A DNA stretch of 41,473 nt, from positions 1 to 41,473 of the forward strand of contig NZ_HG424531.1 of assembly GCF_000336385.2 (NCBI RefSeq). Direction: 5' to 3'. The translations under genes and the position numbers were made by a program. The notes under the pieces were generated by a model. It was given only the letters and a program-made list of their open reading frames with translations, was not told where the DNA came from and made no database searches. This stretch comes from Lysobacter antibioticus HS124. GTDB taxonomy: Bacteria; Pseudomonadota; Gammaproteobacteria; Xanthomonadales; Xanthomonadaceae. How positions within the stretch are numbered: the stretch's first letter is position 1; each line of letters starts with the position of its first letter. Below, piece by piece: positions 8,221-17,865 of the stretch.

Positions 8221-8237
8221 CGCGGCGGCCCGCCGCG
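8221..8237. terminator. Hairpin between convergent genes
   Basis: CGCGGCG, 3-nt loop GCC, CGCCGCG. It sits between the ends of the plus-strand membrane-protein gene and the minus-strand small gene, directly abutting the latter's stop codon. No T tract follows on either side. Confidence 0.4.
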
Positions 8238-8459
8238 TCATATCCGCGGGCGAGACTTCAGCTCGGGGGCCGGCCCGGGGGACGCCTCGTTCCAACCGCG
8301 TAGTCGGCCGGCCCGGTCGGTGGCCTCGATCAGAGTGGCGAGTTCACGAAGTCGCTTGAACGTCTCCAGCGGCAGCCCCGCCTGGGCGTAGGATCGAATC
8401 CGCAGCGCTTCGTGCCGCGGATCGCGGAGTTCTACAGGCCTTTGCAACGCGTTCCGCAT
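8238..8459 (-). CDS. Possible 73-residue protein downstream of a glutathione transferase
   Basis: A short frame starting 18 nt after the glutathione transferase stop on the same strand. The peptide is well behaved: charged, helical and mostly without low-complexity runs (VELRDPRHEALRIRSYAQ; LPLETFKRLRELATLIEA), ending in a Pro-rich tail. Third positions are moderately GC-rich, weaker than in certain genes here, and the ribosome binding site is poor. The middle resembles small helical bacterial proteins of unknown function. It could be a genuine small gene or the remnant of a larger one. Confidence 0.4.
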   Translation of the reverse strand: MRNALQRPVELRDPRHEALRIRSYAQAGLPLETFKRLRELATLIEATDRAGRLRGWNEASPGPAPELKSRPRI

Positions 8460-8476
8460 CGGAGCGGACTCGACGT

Positions 8477-9133
8477 TCAGACCGCCTGCGGCTCGATGAC
8501 GGCGTTGACCGCCCATTGCGCGGCAAAAGCGCGCAGGTAGGCCGGCCGCGCTTCGCCGCGGGCGACATAGGCGGCCAGACGCGGGAACTCGTCCAGCAAC
8601 CCCGACGGCCTCAGCCGCAACAGCACCGACACCATCATCAGGTCGCCGGCGCTGAATCCTCCGTCGAGCCATTCTGTCCGGCCCAGGCGGGTCGCCAGTT
8701 GCGCCAACCTCTGCCGGATGCGGTCTTCGACCAGCGGCAGGCGTTGGCCGGCCCAGGGCCGGTCGCCTTCCGCCAGTCTGGCGACCGCCAGATCGAGGAT
8801 CGGCGGTTCGACCGTGTTGAGCGCGGCGAACATCCAGGCGATCGCGCGCGCCCGTGCATCGGCATCGTCGGGCAGCAAACCCGCATGGATCTGCGCCAGA
8901 TGCAAGACGATCGCGCCGGTTTCGAACAAGGCCAGACCGCCTTCCTCATACGTGGGAATCTGGCCGAAGGGATGCAGGCGCAGATGGGCCGGCTCCTTCA
9001 TCGCGCGCAAGGACACGAACCGGACCTCGTAGGGCCGGCCGACCTCCTCCAGCGCCCAGCGCACACGCGTATCGCGCGCCAGTCCTTTGCCGCCGTCGGG
9101 CGATCGTTCGAAGGCGGTGATGACGATGGTCAT
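8477..9133 (-). CDS. Glutathione S-transferase family protein
   Basis: A 218-residue cytosolic protein. The N-terminal thioredoxin-like domain contains TRVRWALEEVGRPYEVRFV and the cis-Pro/glutathione-binding segments HPFGQIPTYEEGG and ALFETGAIVLHLA. The C-terminal helical domain has the N-cap motif FSAGDLMMVSVLLRL and the usual YLRAFA near the end. There is no Cys10 of the beta class; Ser11 in ERSPDGGKG may take the catalytic position, which is inference. The ATG has a GAGGAA ribosome binding site 9 nt upstream. It is unrelated in sequence to the gstA near the left end. Likely role is detoxification of electrophiles; substrate unknown. Confidence 0.88.
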   Translation of the reverse strand: MTIVITAFERSPDGGKGLARDTRVRWALEEVGRPYEVRFVSLRAMKEPAHLRLHPFGQIPTYEEGGLALFETGAIVLHLAQIHAGLLPDDADARARAIAWMFAALNTVEPPILDLAVARLAEGDRPWAGQRLPLVEDRIRQRLAQLATRLGRTEWLDGGFSAGDLMMVSVLLRLRPSGLLDEFPRLAAYVARGEARPAYLRAFAAQWAVNAVIEPQAV

Positions 9134-9506
9134 TGCGACGTGTTCCTCGGTGAATATCGGTGGCGGGGCGAGCCGATCGCCCCCTTCACCTCGGCGACGA
9201 ACGACTGAGCGCAGATTCGACAACCGTCCGTTCCTCGGCCGAATCAGGGACGGCAACCTTCCGGCGTCCCGCGATTGCGCCTGTGCTCCGACGGACGGCT
9301 CCGAGGACGCCTCCCCGAAACCGATGCCGCTCGCCGCGTCCAGCCCCATCGCGGCACTCGCGTTCCGCCTGCCTGCGTCTTAGCGCCTGAGACGAAGCGA
9401 TGCTGTAGTCGACGCCTACGCAGGCGGCACCGCCGAGCGCCGGTATGGCGCGGCAGACTTGGCCGCCGGAGAATGCGCCCCTTCCGGGCGCCCCAAGCGA
9501 TCCACC
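9134..9506. other. Gene-free stretch between divergent genes
   Basis: It separates the minus-strand glutathione transferase from the plus-strand acetyltransferase and must hold both promoters. The one clear structure is a hairpin at 9165-9183 (GGGGCGA, loop GCCGA, TCGCCCC) about 32 nt upstream of the glutathione transferase start. No good promoter hexamers and no credible small gene were found. Confidence 0.5.
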
Positions 9507-10148
9507 ATGAGCCTATCCCGCATCGATCCCGACCTCGTGTTCGCCTGGCAAGCCGCCCATTCCATCGCCCGCGGCTCCCCGCCCCCCGTCCGCGATCGCG
9601 GCGGCTTCCGGGTGGACACCCACTCGGAAAAGGAAACCAAGCGCTGGGTTTTTCCGCAGCTATGCGATGGGCTGCGCGCTATCGCACGCGAAATCACCGC
9701 GCCGCGGCATTATCTGAAGCTGTGCGGCTACGACGAAGAACTGCGCAGCGCGCTGCCGGAGCGTTGGGAGCTCCAACCGTCGAACTACTTCATGACCACG
9801 ACCGCGGCGCCCGCCGACGCCAGGCCGCTGCCGGACGGGTACAGGATGGAGCTCGAACGCGCCGGCAGCGCCGTTCGCGCCAGCGTCGTCGCGCCCGACG
9901 GCGCGGTGGCGGCCACCGGCAGCGCGGCGGAAACCGCAGAAGCCTTCGTCTACGACCGGATCGAAACCGCGCCGGAGCATCGACGCAAAGGCTTGGGCGC
10001 CGCGGTGATGATCGCGCTGGCATCGGGCAAGTTGTCCCCAACCAGCCCGCAGTTGTTGGTCGCGACCGCCGACGGCCGCGGTCTCTACGAGAACCTGGGT
10101 TGGACGGTGCTCGGGCCGTTCGCTACGGCGACGATTCCGGAGACTTGA
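9507..10148 (+). CDS. GNAT-family N-acetyltransferase
   Basis: A 213-residue protein. The N-terminal half (1-90) is not recognisable. The C-terminal half has the GNAT core: strand YDRIETAPEHRRKGLGAAVMIAL, in which RRKGLG is the acetyl-CoA pyrophosphate-binding Q/RxxGxG/A motif, followed by LLVATADGRGLYENLGWTVLGP, the usual motif B with the LYENLGW ending. It transfers an acetyl group from acetyl-CoA to an unknown amine. The start MSLSRIDPD is chosen because upstream in-frame sequence is low quality; no strong ribosome binding site is seen. It stands alone. Cytosolic. Confidence 0.82.
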   Translation: MSLSRIDPDLVFAWQAAHSIARGSPPPVRDRGGFRVDTHSEKETKRWVFPQLCDGLRAIAREITAPRHYLKLCGYDEELRSALPERWELQPSNYFMTTTAAPADARPLPDGYRMELERAGSAVRASVVAPDGAVAATGSAAETAEAFVYDRIETAPEHRRKGLGAAVMIALASGKLSPTSPQLLVATADGRGLYENLGWTVLGPFATATIPET

Positions 10149-10369
10149 AGCGACTGGCAGCGCTGCCCGGAGCATACGCGCGTCGGCTTCGGACCGGATC
10201 GTCCGGGTATCGCGCATCACGTGCAATGCCGCATCGGAATGCACCGACAGCGCCGGCGTCAGTGCAGGCCATTTACGAGAACGAGCCGATTGACGGTTCC
10301 GCGAAGGAACGCCCAGAACCCGTGCAGGCCCACTTCGGCGGCCGGTCATCGACGGCTCCCGGCAGCCGC

Positions 10370-10766
10370 ATGCGCGCCTTTGTTGTCGGCCTTTCAGCCC
10401 TGCTCGCCGGCTGCCCCAGCGGCCGCATCGAGGCTGCGGATCGTTGGCACCTGCTGGCCGCCGAAGCCGCACGCTTGACCTCTACCTTTGCCGGCATGGC
10501 CTGGGGGCGACGGATGCTTCCTGCTCACGACCGCTTCCGGTCCGAGGTCTATCGCAGCTGCGCCGCCCAGGCCGGACAGGCCGGCATCGCCCGCTTTCGC
10601 GCTGTCGCGGTGATCGACGAGGCCGGGACCGTCAAAGAATATCGGGTCAATCCCGGCACCCCGGATATGGCTTGTTTCCCGGCGGATGGTCGGCCGCAAA
10701 TATCCTGCGCCGCCGAGCGCGCCGTTCTATGAGGTCTACACCGTCAGGCTGACCGCACCGTATTAG
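10370..10766 (+). pseudogene. Frameshifted lipoprotein-like gene
   Basis: The first frame encodes a signal with a lipobox-like end (VGLSALLAGC, Cys15), then a domain containing FRSEVYRSCAAQ, IARFRAVAVIDEAGTVKEYRV and PDMACF, and stops after 120 residues with an unlikely tail. Shifting one base around 10672-10690 gives a far better continuation, MVGRKYPAPPSAPFYEVYTV followed by RLTAPY and a TAG stop. Hence the intact protein was probably about 131 residues, a small exported protein ending in a TonB-C-like strand pattern. One extra base in a GC-rich run explains it; either a true frameshift mutation or a sequencing error. Neighbours give no functional hint. Confidence 0.6.
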
Positions 10767-10784
10767 CGGATCGTGTTTTCGAAA

Positions 10785-10815
10785 CGCCCCGAACGCGGAC
10801 TGCGCGCAAGGGGCG
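10785..10815 (-). terminator. Candidate terminator after glmS
   Basis: Arms CGCCCC and GGGGCG with an inner GCG/CGC pairing in the loop. On the minus strand the hairpin is followed by TTTCG. It lies about 20 nt beyond the glmS stop codon. The T run is short, so termination efficiency is uncertain. Confidence 0.45.
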
Positions 10816-10833
10816 CCTCGCCGGCTCAGCCGG

Positions 10834-12666
<1,833 letters not shown>

Positions 12667-12725
12667 GCTGGGGGCAACTCCTTCGGGGGATGGCCGCGAT
12701 TCTAGCCAGTGCGCTTTGCGGACAC

Positions 12726-12767
12726 GTCCGGCGGACAGAGCGACTGTCCGGACGGACGCCCGGACAG
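12726..12767 (+). promoter_or_regulatory. Putative enhancer (upstream activator sites) for the sigma-54 operon
   Basis: Two palindromes of related sequence: GTCCG-G-CGGAC at 12726-12736 and CTGTCCGG, 8-nt spacer, CCGGACAG at 12744-12767. Centres are about 25 bp apart and roughly 70 and 95 bp upstream of the predicted start of transcription. Enhancer-binding proteins commonly bind paired dyads at such distances. The NtrC-type regulator encoded 7 kb downstream in the same module is the obvious candidate; this link is inference. Confidence 0.5.
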
Positions 12768-12801
12768 GAACGTACGCCATTTTAAATCAACAACTTGCGA
12801 T

Positions 12802-12816
12802 TGGCACGGGTTGTGC
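12802..12816 (+). promoter_or_regulatory. Sigma-54 (-24/-12) promoter
   Basis: TGGCACGGGTTGTGC matches the sigma-54 consensus TGGCACG-N4-TTGC except one base in the -12 element. GG and GC are separated by exactly 10 nt as required. Predicted transcription start is near 12828, about 28 nt before the ATG of the membrane fusion gene. A NtrC-type activator gene lies in the same module and palindromes lie just upstream. Confidence 0.72.
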
Positions 12817-12855
12817 TTGGGTTAAGCCCAGACATCCGGATCGAGCCGCATCGAA

Positions 12856-14133
12856 ATGAGCATCCGCGACACTTCTGCGCAGGACCACCGCGTCGCCCCG
12901 ACCGCCGCCGCATGGCGCCGGCCGTGGCTGCTGGGCGCGGGCGCCGGCGTGCTGGCACTCACCACCGGCGCCTGGCTGTTGTCCGGCTGGAGCGCGGGCG
13001 GGCGCTCGATCGCGGCCGAGCGGCTGCGCTTCGCCGAAGTCGAGCGCGGCGATCTGGTCCGCGACATCGCCGCCGACGGCCGGGTCATCGCCGCCAACAG
13101 CCCGATCCTGTACGCGATCGCCGGCGGCTCGGTCGACCTCAAGGTGGTGGCCGGCGACGTGGTCCGCCGCGGCCAGGTGCTGGCCGAGATCGACAGCCCC
13201 GAATTGCGCAGCAAGCTGGCCCAGGAACAGGCCACCCTGGCCGGCCTGGAAGCCGAGGCCAGCCGCGCCGAACTGGCCGCCGAACTGGCCCGCTCGACCG
13301 CACGCAAGGAACTCGACCAGGCCCAGGTCGACCGCATCGCCGCAGCGCGCGACCTGGAACGCTACCAACGCGCCTTCGACGGCGGCGCGGTGGCCAAGGT
13401 CGACGTGGCCAAGGCCCAGGACGAACTCAAGAAGGCCGACATCGGCCTGGATCATGCCCGCGGCGACCTCGACCGCCAGGGCCGCAGCGCCGGCCTGGAT
13501 GCGCGCAACAAGCGCCTGCTCGCCGATCGCCAGCGCGCGATCGTCGCCGAGGCGCAGCGTCAGGTCGACGCGCTGACCCTGCGCGCGCCGTTCGACGGCC
13601 AGGTCGGCCAGATCCAGGTCGCCCAGCGCGCCAACGTCGCCGCCAACGCGCCTGTGCTCAGCGTGGTCGACCTGGGCGTGTTCGAAGTCGAAATCAAGGT
13701 GCCGGAGAGCTTCGCCCGCGAACTGGCGATCGGTATGCCGGCGCAGATCGGCGGCGGCGGCGGCGAGAGCTTCCCGGCGCGGATCTCGGCGGTGTCGCCG
13801 GAAGTCGTCGGCGGCGAAGTGGTCAGCCGCCTGCGCTTCGTCGATCGTCAGCCGTCCGGCCTGCGCCAGAACCAGCGCCTGAGCGCGCGCATCGTGCTCG
13901 ACACCCGCCGCAACGTGCTGACGGTCGAGCGCGGCCCGTTCCTGGAACAGTCCGGCGGCCGCTACGCGTATGTGGTCGCCGACGGCCTCGCCTCGCGCCG
14001 CCCGATCCGCGCCGGCGCCAGCAGCCTGAGCCACGTGGAAATCCTCGAAGGCCTGCAGCCGGGCGAGCGCATCGTCGTCTCCGGCAGCGACCAGTTCGAC
14101 AACGCGGACGCGGTCCGCATCAGTGGAGAATGA
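12856..14133 (+). CDS. Periplasmic adaptor (membrane fusion protein, MacA/HlyD type)
   Basis: A 425-residue inner-membrane-anchored adaptor. One transmembrane helix near residues 23-43 (LLGAGAGVLALTTGAWLL) is followed by the half-lipoyl segment (VVAGDVVRRGQVLAEIDSPE), a long coiled-coil hairpin of about 100 residues (ATLAGLEAEASRAELAAE onward), the returning lipoyl half (LTLRAPFDGQVGQI) and beta-barrel and membrane-proximal domains to ILEGLQPGERIVVSG. It bridges an inner-membrane ABC transporter to an outer-membrane channel. No TolC-like gene is in the window, so a shared TolC is assumed. First gene of the sigma-54 module; its TGA overlaps a non-preferred ATG of the next small gene. Confidence 0.93.
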   Translation: MSIRDTSAQDHRVAPTAAAWRRPWLLGAGAGVLALTTGAWLLSGWSAGGRSIAAERLRFAEVERGDLVRDIAADGRVIAANSPILYAIAGGSVDLKVVAGDVVRRGQVLAEIDSPELRSKLAQEQATLAGLEAEASRAELAAELARSTARKELDQAQVDRIAAARDLERYQRAFDGGAVAKVDVAKAQDELKKADIGLDHARGDLDRQGRSAGLDARNKRLLADRQRAIVAEAQRQVDALTLRAPFDGQVGQIQVAQRANVAANAPVLSVVDLGVFEVEIKVPESFARELAIGMPAQIGGGGGESFPARISAVSPEVVGGEVVSRLRFVDRQPSGLRQNQRLSARIVLDTRRNVLTVERGPFLEQSGGRYAYVVADGLASRRPIRAGASSLSHVEILEGLQPGERIVVSGSDQFDNADAVRISGE

Positions 14134-14135
14134 TC

Positions 14136-14348
14136 ATGTACGCCCTGCACGATACCCGCGCTACCGTCCCGGCCTGGAACCCGCAGCAGCTGACCGACGC
14201 CGTGCCGCTGCGCCTGCACCAGCTGATCAACTTCGATCTGGTCCGCGACGCCGGCCCGGCGCGCAGCGCCAACGCCGAACCGCGTCGGCCGCTGCGCAAT
14301 GCGCGCTACGCCGCGGCGCGGTCGCTGCCGATGTTCGCGGTCCGCTGA
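14136..14348 (+). CDS. Unrecognised 70-residue protein inside the transporter operon
   Basis: A small gene between the adaptor and the ATPase. GGAG lies 7 nt before the ATG, which is 3 nt past the adaptor stop. About nine of ten codons end in G or C, matching the neighbouring genes, which argues strongly for translation. The peptide starts MYALHDTRATVPAWNPQQL, continues PLRLHQLINFDLVRDAG and ends in an Arg/Ala-rich tail (ARYAAARSLPMFAVR). It has no Cys, no signal peptide and no membrane helix. I do not recognise it. It could be a regulatory or assembly factor of the transporter, or a leader-bearing export substrate. An alternative ATG 6 nt upstream is too close to the ribosome binding site. 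Confidence 0.7.
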   Translation: MYALHDTRATVPAWNPQQLTDAVPLRLHQLINFDLVRDAGPARSANAEPRRPLRNARYAAARSLPMFAVR

Positions 14349-14388
14349 TCCCGTTTCGCTCCAGACCTCTCCTCCAGGAATCGCCTTC

Positions 14389-15117
<729 letters not shown>

Positions 15118-15127
15118 GGCCGCCGCC

Positions 15128-16438
15128 ATGTCCGGCAACAGCCAGTTCGCTTACTACCTGCAACTCGCCCTGCGCAGCTTCAAGCGCAACCGCGTCCTGA
15201 CCGCGCTGATGGTGCTGGCGATCGCGCTCGGCATCGGCGCGTCGATGACCACCCTGACGGTATTCCACGTGCTGTCGGGCGACCCCATTCCGGACAAGAG
15301 CGAGCGTCTGTTCTATGTTCAGCTCGACGCCGCCGACCTGCACGGCTTCAAGCCCGGCGAGGAGCCCGAATCCCAGCTGACCCGCTTCGACGCCGAAGCC
15401 CTGCTGCGCGAAGGCCGCGCCGAGCGCCAGGCGCTGATGTCCGGCGGCAACGTCGTGGTCACCCCGGCTGGCGGCCAGTCGTCGAAGATCAGCGAGGCGC
15501 GCTACACCAGCGAAGGCTTCTTCGACCTGTTCGACACGCCGTTCCAGTACGGCCGCGGCTGGACCCGCACCGAAGACGAGGGCCGCGCCCGGGTGGCGGT
15601 GATTTCGCGCGAACTCAACCAGACCCTGTTCGGCGGCGGCAACAGCGTCGGCCGCACGGTGCGGGTGGAGAACGTCGACCTGCGCATCGTCGGCGTGCTC
15701 GACGATTGGCGCCCGGTGCCGCGCTTCTACGACCTCAACCTGTCGCGCTACGGCGAGCCGGAAGAACTGTTCGTGCCGTTCTGGACCGCACGCGATATCG
15801 GCCTGGAACACAGCGGCAACCGCAACTGCTGGGCCGATTCCGGCGGCGACCAACTGTCGGCCACGGCGCCCTGCGCCTGGGTGCAGTACTGGGCGCAAAT
15901 GGACCCGGCCCAGGCCGGCGCCTACCGCGACTACCTGGGCGCCTACTCCGAACAGCAGCGCAAGGCCGGCCGCTTCCAGCGCCCGCCCAACCCCCGCCTG
16001 CGCGATGTCATGCAGCACCTGGAGCACAACAAGGTGGTGCCCAACGACGTGCGCCTGCAGGTCTGGCTGGCGTTCGGCTTCCTGCTGGTGTGCCTGATCA
16101 ACACCGTCGGCCTGTTGCTGGCCAAGTGCCTGCGGCGTTCGTCGGAGATCGGCGTGCGCCGCGCCCTGGGCGCCTCGCGCCGCGACATCTTCCTGCAGTT
16201 CCTGGTCGAGTCCGGCACGCTCGGCGTGGCCGGCGCGGCGCTCGGCCTGGGCCTGGCCCTGCTCGGACTGTGGGCGGTGCGGCAGAACCCGGCCCAGTAC
16301 GCACAGCTCGCGCATCTGGACGGGACCATGCTGCTGACCACCTTCGCCCTGTCGATCGGCGCCAGCGTGCTGGCCGGGCTGCTGCCGGCTTGGCGCGCCT
16401 GCCAGGTGACGCCGGCGATCCAGCTCAAGTCCCAGTAA
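15128..16438 (+). CDS. ABC transporter permease, FtsX/MacB type (first)
   Basis: A 436-residue inner-membrane protein with the four-helix FtsX layout. Transmembrane helix 1 is at about 22-46 (LTALMVLAIALGIGASM). A large periplasmic domain of about 260 residues (MacB_PCD-like) follows, then three helices near 310-430, including VWLAFGFLLVCLINTVGLLL and the coupling segment SSEIGVRRALGASRRDIF. It starts 10 nt after the ATPase stop. The periplasmic region includes CWADSGGDQLSATAPCAW, whose two Cys could form a disulfide. Paired with the second permease as a probable heterodimer. Confidence 0.94.
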   Translation: MSGNSQFAYYLQLALRSFKRNRVLTALMVLAIALGIGASMTTLTVFHVLSGDPIPDKSERLFYVQLDAADLHGFKPGEEPESQLTRFDAEALLREGRAERQALMSGGNVVVTPAGGQSSKISEARYTSEGFFDLFDTPFQYGRGWTRTEDEGRARVAVISRELNQTLFGGGNSVGRTVRVENVDLRIVGVLDDWRPVPRFYDLNLSRYGEPEELFVPFWTARDIGLEHSGNRNCWADSGGDQLSATAPCAWVQYWAQMDPAQAGAYRDYLGAYSEQQRKAGRFQRPPNPRLRDVMQHLEHNKVVPNDVRLQVWLAFGFLLVCLINTVGLLLAKCLRRSSEIGVRRALGASRRDIFLQFLVESGTLGVAGAALGLGLALLGLWAVRQNPAQYAQLAHLDGTMLLTTFALSIGASVLAGLLPAWRACQVTPAIQLKSQ

Positions 16439-16466
16439 CGCGCGCGCCGCGACCCAGAAACGAACC

Positions 16467-16488
16467 GCCGCCGGCGACGTCCGGCGGC
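16467..16488 (+). other. Intercistronic hairpin between the two permease genes
   Basis: GCCGCCGG, loop CGACGT, CCGGCGGC, perfect 8-bp arms, in the 66-nt gap between the two permeases. There is no T tract, and the next gene is clearly part of the same unit. A role in mRNA stability or differential expression is more likely than termination. Confidence 0.4.
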
Positions 16489-16504
16489 CTCGACGGAGCA
16501 CCCC

Positions 16505-17728
16505 ATGGACATCCGCCCCATTCTTTCCACCCTGCGCCGGCACAAGACCGCCGCCGCGCTGATCGTGCTGGAGATCGCGCTGGCCTGCGCCATCGTCTGC
16601 AACGCGGTGTATCTGATTTCGCAGCGCCTGGAACGCATGGACCGCCCCACCGGGGTCGCCGAAGAGCGCCTGTTGCGCATCCAGACGGTCAGTCCCGGCA
16701 AGAACCGCAACGATTCGGCGCGCGTGCAGGAAGACGTGCAGACACTGCGCGGCGTACCCGGCGTCATCTCCGCCGCTTCGGCCTCGCAAATTCCGCTCGG
16801 CGGCTCCAGCAGCAACAGCGGCGTGCGCATGAGCCCCGACCAGAAGGACAACAGCTTCAACGCCTCGGTCTACCTGGGCAGCGAGGACCTGGTCGAGACC
16901 ATGGGCCTGCGCCTGATCGCCGGGCGCGATTTCCTGCCCGGCGAATACCAGAACATGGAAACGATCGAAGCGTCCTTCGACGAGGGCCGCATTGCGGTGG
17001 CGGTGGTCAACCGCCGCTTTGCCGAACGCCTGTTTCCGGGCGCCACGCCGGCGACGGCGCTCGGCAAGCAGTTCTACAGCTGGGGCAACGCTCCGATCAC
17101 CGTGATCGGCGTGGTCGAGGAACTGCTGCGCCCCAACGACTACGGCAACGGCCAGTACTCGATGATCTTTCCGGTCCGCCCGCATTGGAGCTGGTCCAAC
17201 TATCTGATCGCCACCGAACCGGGCCGGCGCGCGGAAGTGCTCAAGGCCGCGGTCGCGGAGCTGCAGCGCGTCCGTCCGGGCCGGGTGGTGCTGAAGGAGA
17301 ACACCTTCGCCGAGATCCGCGAAGAGTATTACCGCCAGGACCGCGCCATGGCCTGGCTGCTGTCGGGGGTGATCCTGGCCCTGCTGATCGTGACCGCGCT
17401 CGGCATCGTCGGCCTGGCCAGCTTCTGGGTCCAGCAGCGCACCAAGCAGATCGGCGTGCGCCGCGCGCTGGGCGCCACCCGCGGCCAGATCCTGCGCTAC
17501 TTCCAGACCGAGAACTTCCTGCTGACCACGATCGGCATCGCCCTGGGCATGGCCCTGGCGTTCGCGATCAATCTGGGCCTGATGAAACTGTACGAGCTGC
17601 CGCGGCTGCCGGGTTGGTACCTGCCGGTCGGCGCGCTGTGCCTGTGGCTGCTCGGCCAGCTCGCGGTGTACGGACCGGCGCGGCGCGCGGCGATGGTGCC
17701 GCCGGCATTGGCGACGCGTTCGGCCTGA
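16505..17728 (+). CDS. ABC transporter permease, FtsX/MacB type (second)
   Basis: A 407-residue homolog of the preceding permease with the same topology: helix 1 at about 17-40 (ALIVLEIALACAIVCNAVYL), a long periplasmic domain, then three C-terminal helices (LLSGVILALLIVTALGIVGL; FLLTTIGIALGMALAFAIN; LPVGALCLWLLGQLAVYGP) and the coupling motif TKQIGVRRALGATRGQIL. The two permeases diverge strongly in their periplasmic parts, suggesting a heterodimer with specialised halves. GGAG precedes the ATG by 7 nt. Substrates of such systems include peptides, siderophores, lipoproteins and macrolides; which applies here is unknown. Confidence 0.94.
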   Translation: MDIRPILSTLRRHKTAAALIVLEIALACAIVCNAVYLISQRLERMDRPTGVAEERLLRIQTVSPGKNRNDSARVQEDVQTLRGVPGVISAASASQIPLGGSSSNSGVRMSPDQKDNSFNASVYLGSEDLVETMGLRLIAGRDFLPGEYQNMETIEASFDEGRIAVAVVNRRFAERLFPGATPATALGKQFYSWGNAPITVIGVVEELLRPNDYGNGQYSMIFPVRPHWSWSNYLIATEPGRRAEVLKAAVAELQRVRPGRVVLKENTFAEIREEYYRQDRAMAWLLSGVILALLIVTALGIVGLASFWVQQRTKQIGVRRALGATRGQILRYFQTENFLLTTIGIALGMALAFAINLGLMKLYELPRLPGWYLPVGALCLWLLGQLAVYGPARRAAMVPPALATRSA

Positions 17729-17739
17729 GCTCAGGGACA

Positions 17740-17812
17740 GAGGGGGCGAGCGCACTCACCCCCTCCGCCCCCGCCACACTGTTCCTTCCTTCGCCCGGCC
17801 TGGCGCCGGGCG
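17740..17812 (+). other. Two successive hairpins between permease and peptidase genes
   Basis: First hairpin: GAGGGGG, 12-nt loop, CCCCCTC (17740-17765). Second: CGCCCGGC, loop CTGGC, GCCGGGCG (17792-17812). Together they fill most of the 137-nt gap before the DUF885 gene. They may attenuate transcription or separate expression of transporter and peptidase. No clear promoter follows them. Confidence 0.4.
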
Positions 17813-17865
17813 CTCGGCAACGGCGCGCCTGCGCCGCCCCGCCTTCTTTCGCCACGGAGCCCGCC

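Noticed and set aside
12667-12780. Longer glmS start or a glmS ribozyme
   Set aside because: The catalytic Cys must be residue 2, and AAGGAG precedes that ATG. The leader does not show the ribozyme's conserved core, which is also mainly a Gram-positive feature.
15706-17865. Upstream extension of the DUF885 reading frame by 720 codons
   Set aside because: This part is out of frame with both permease genes and is a shadow. The real start has GGAG and a signal peptide at 17866.
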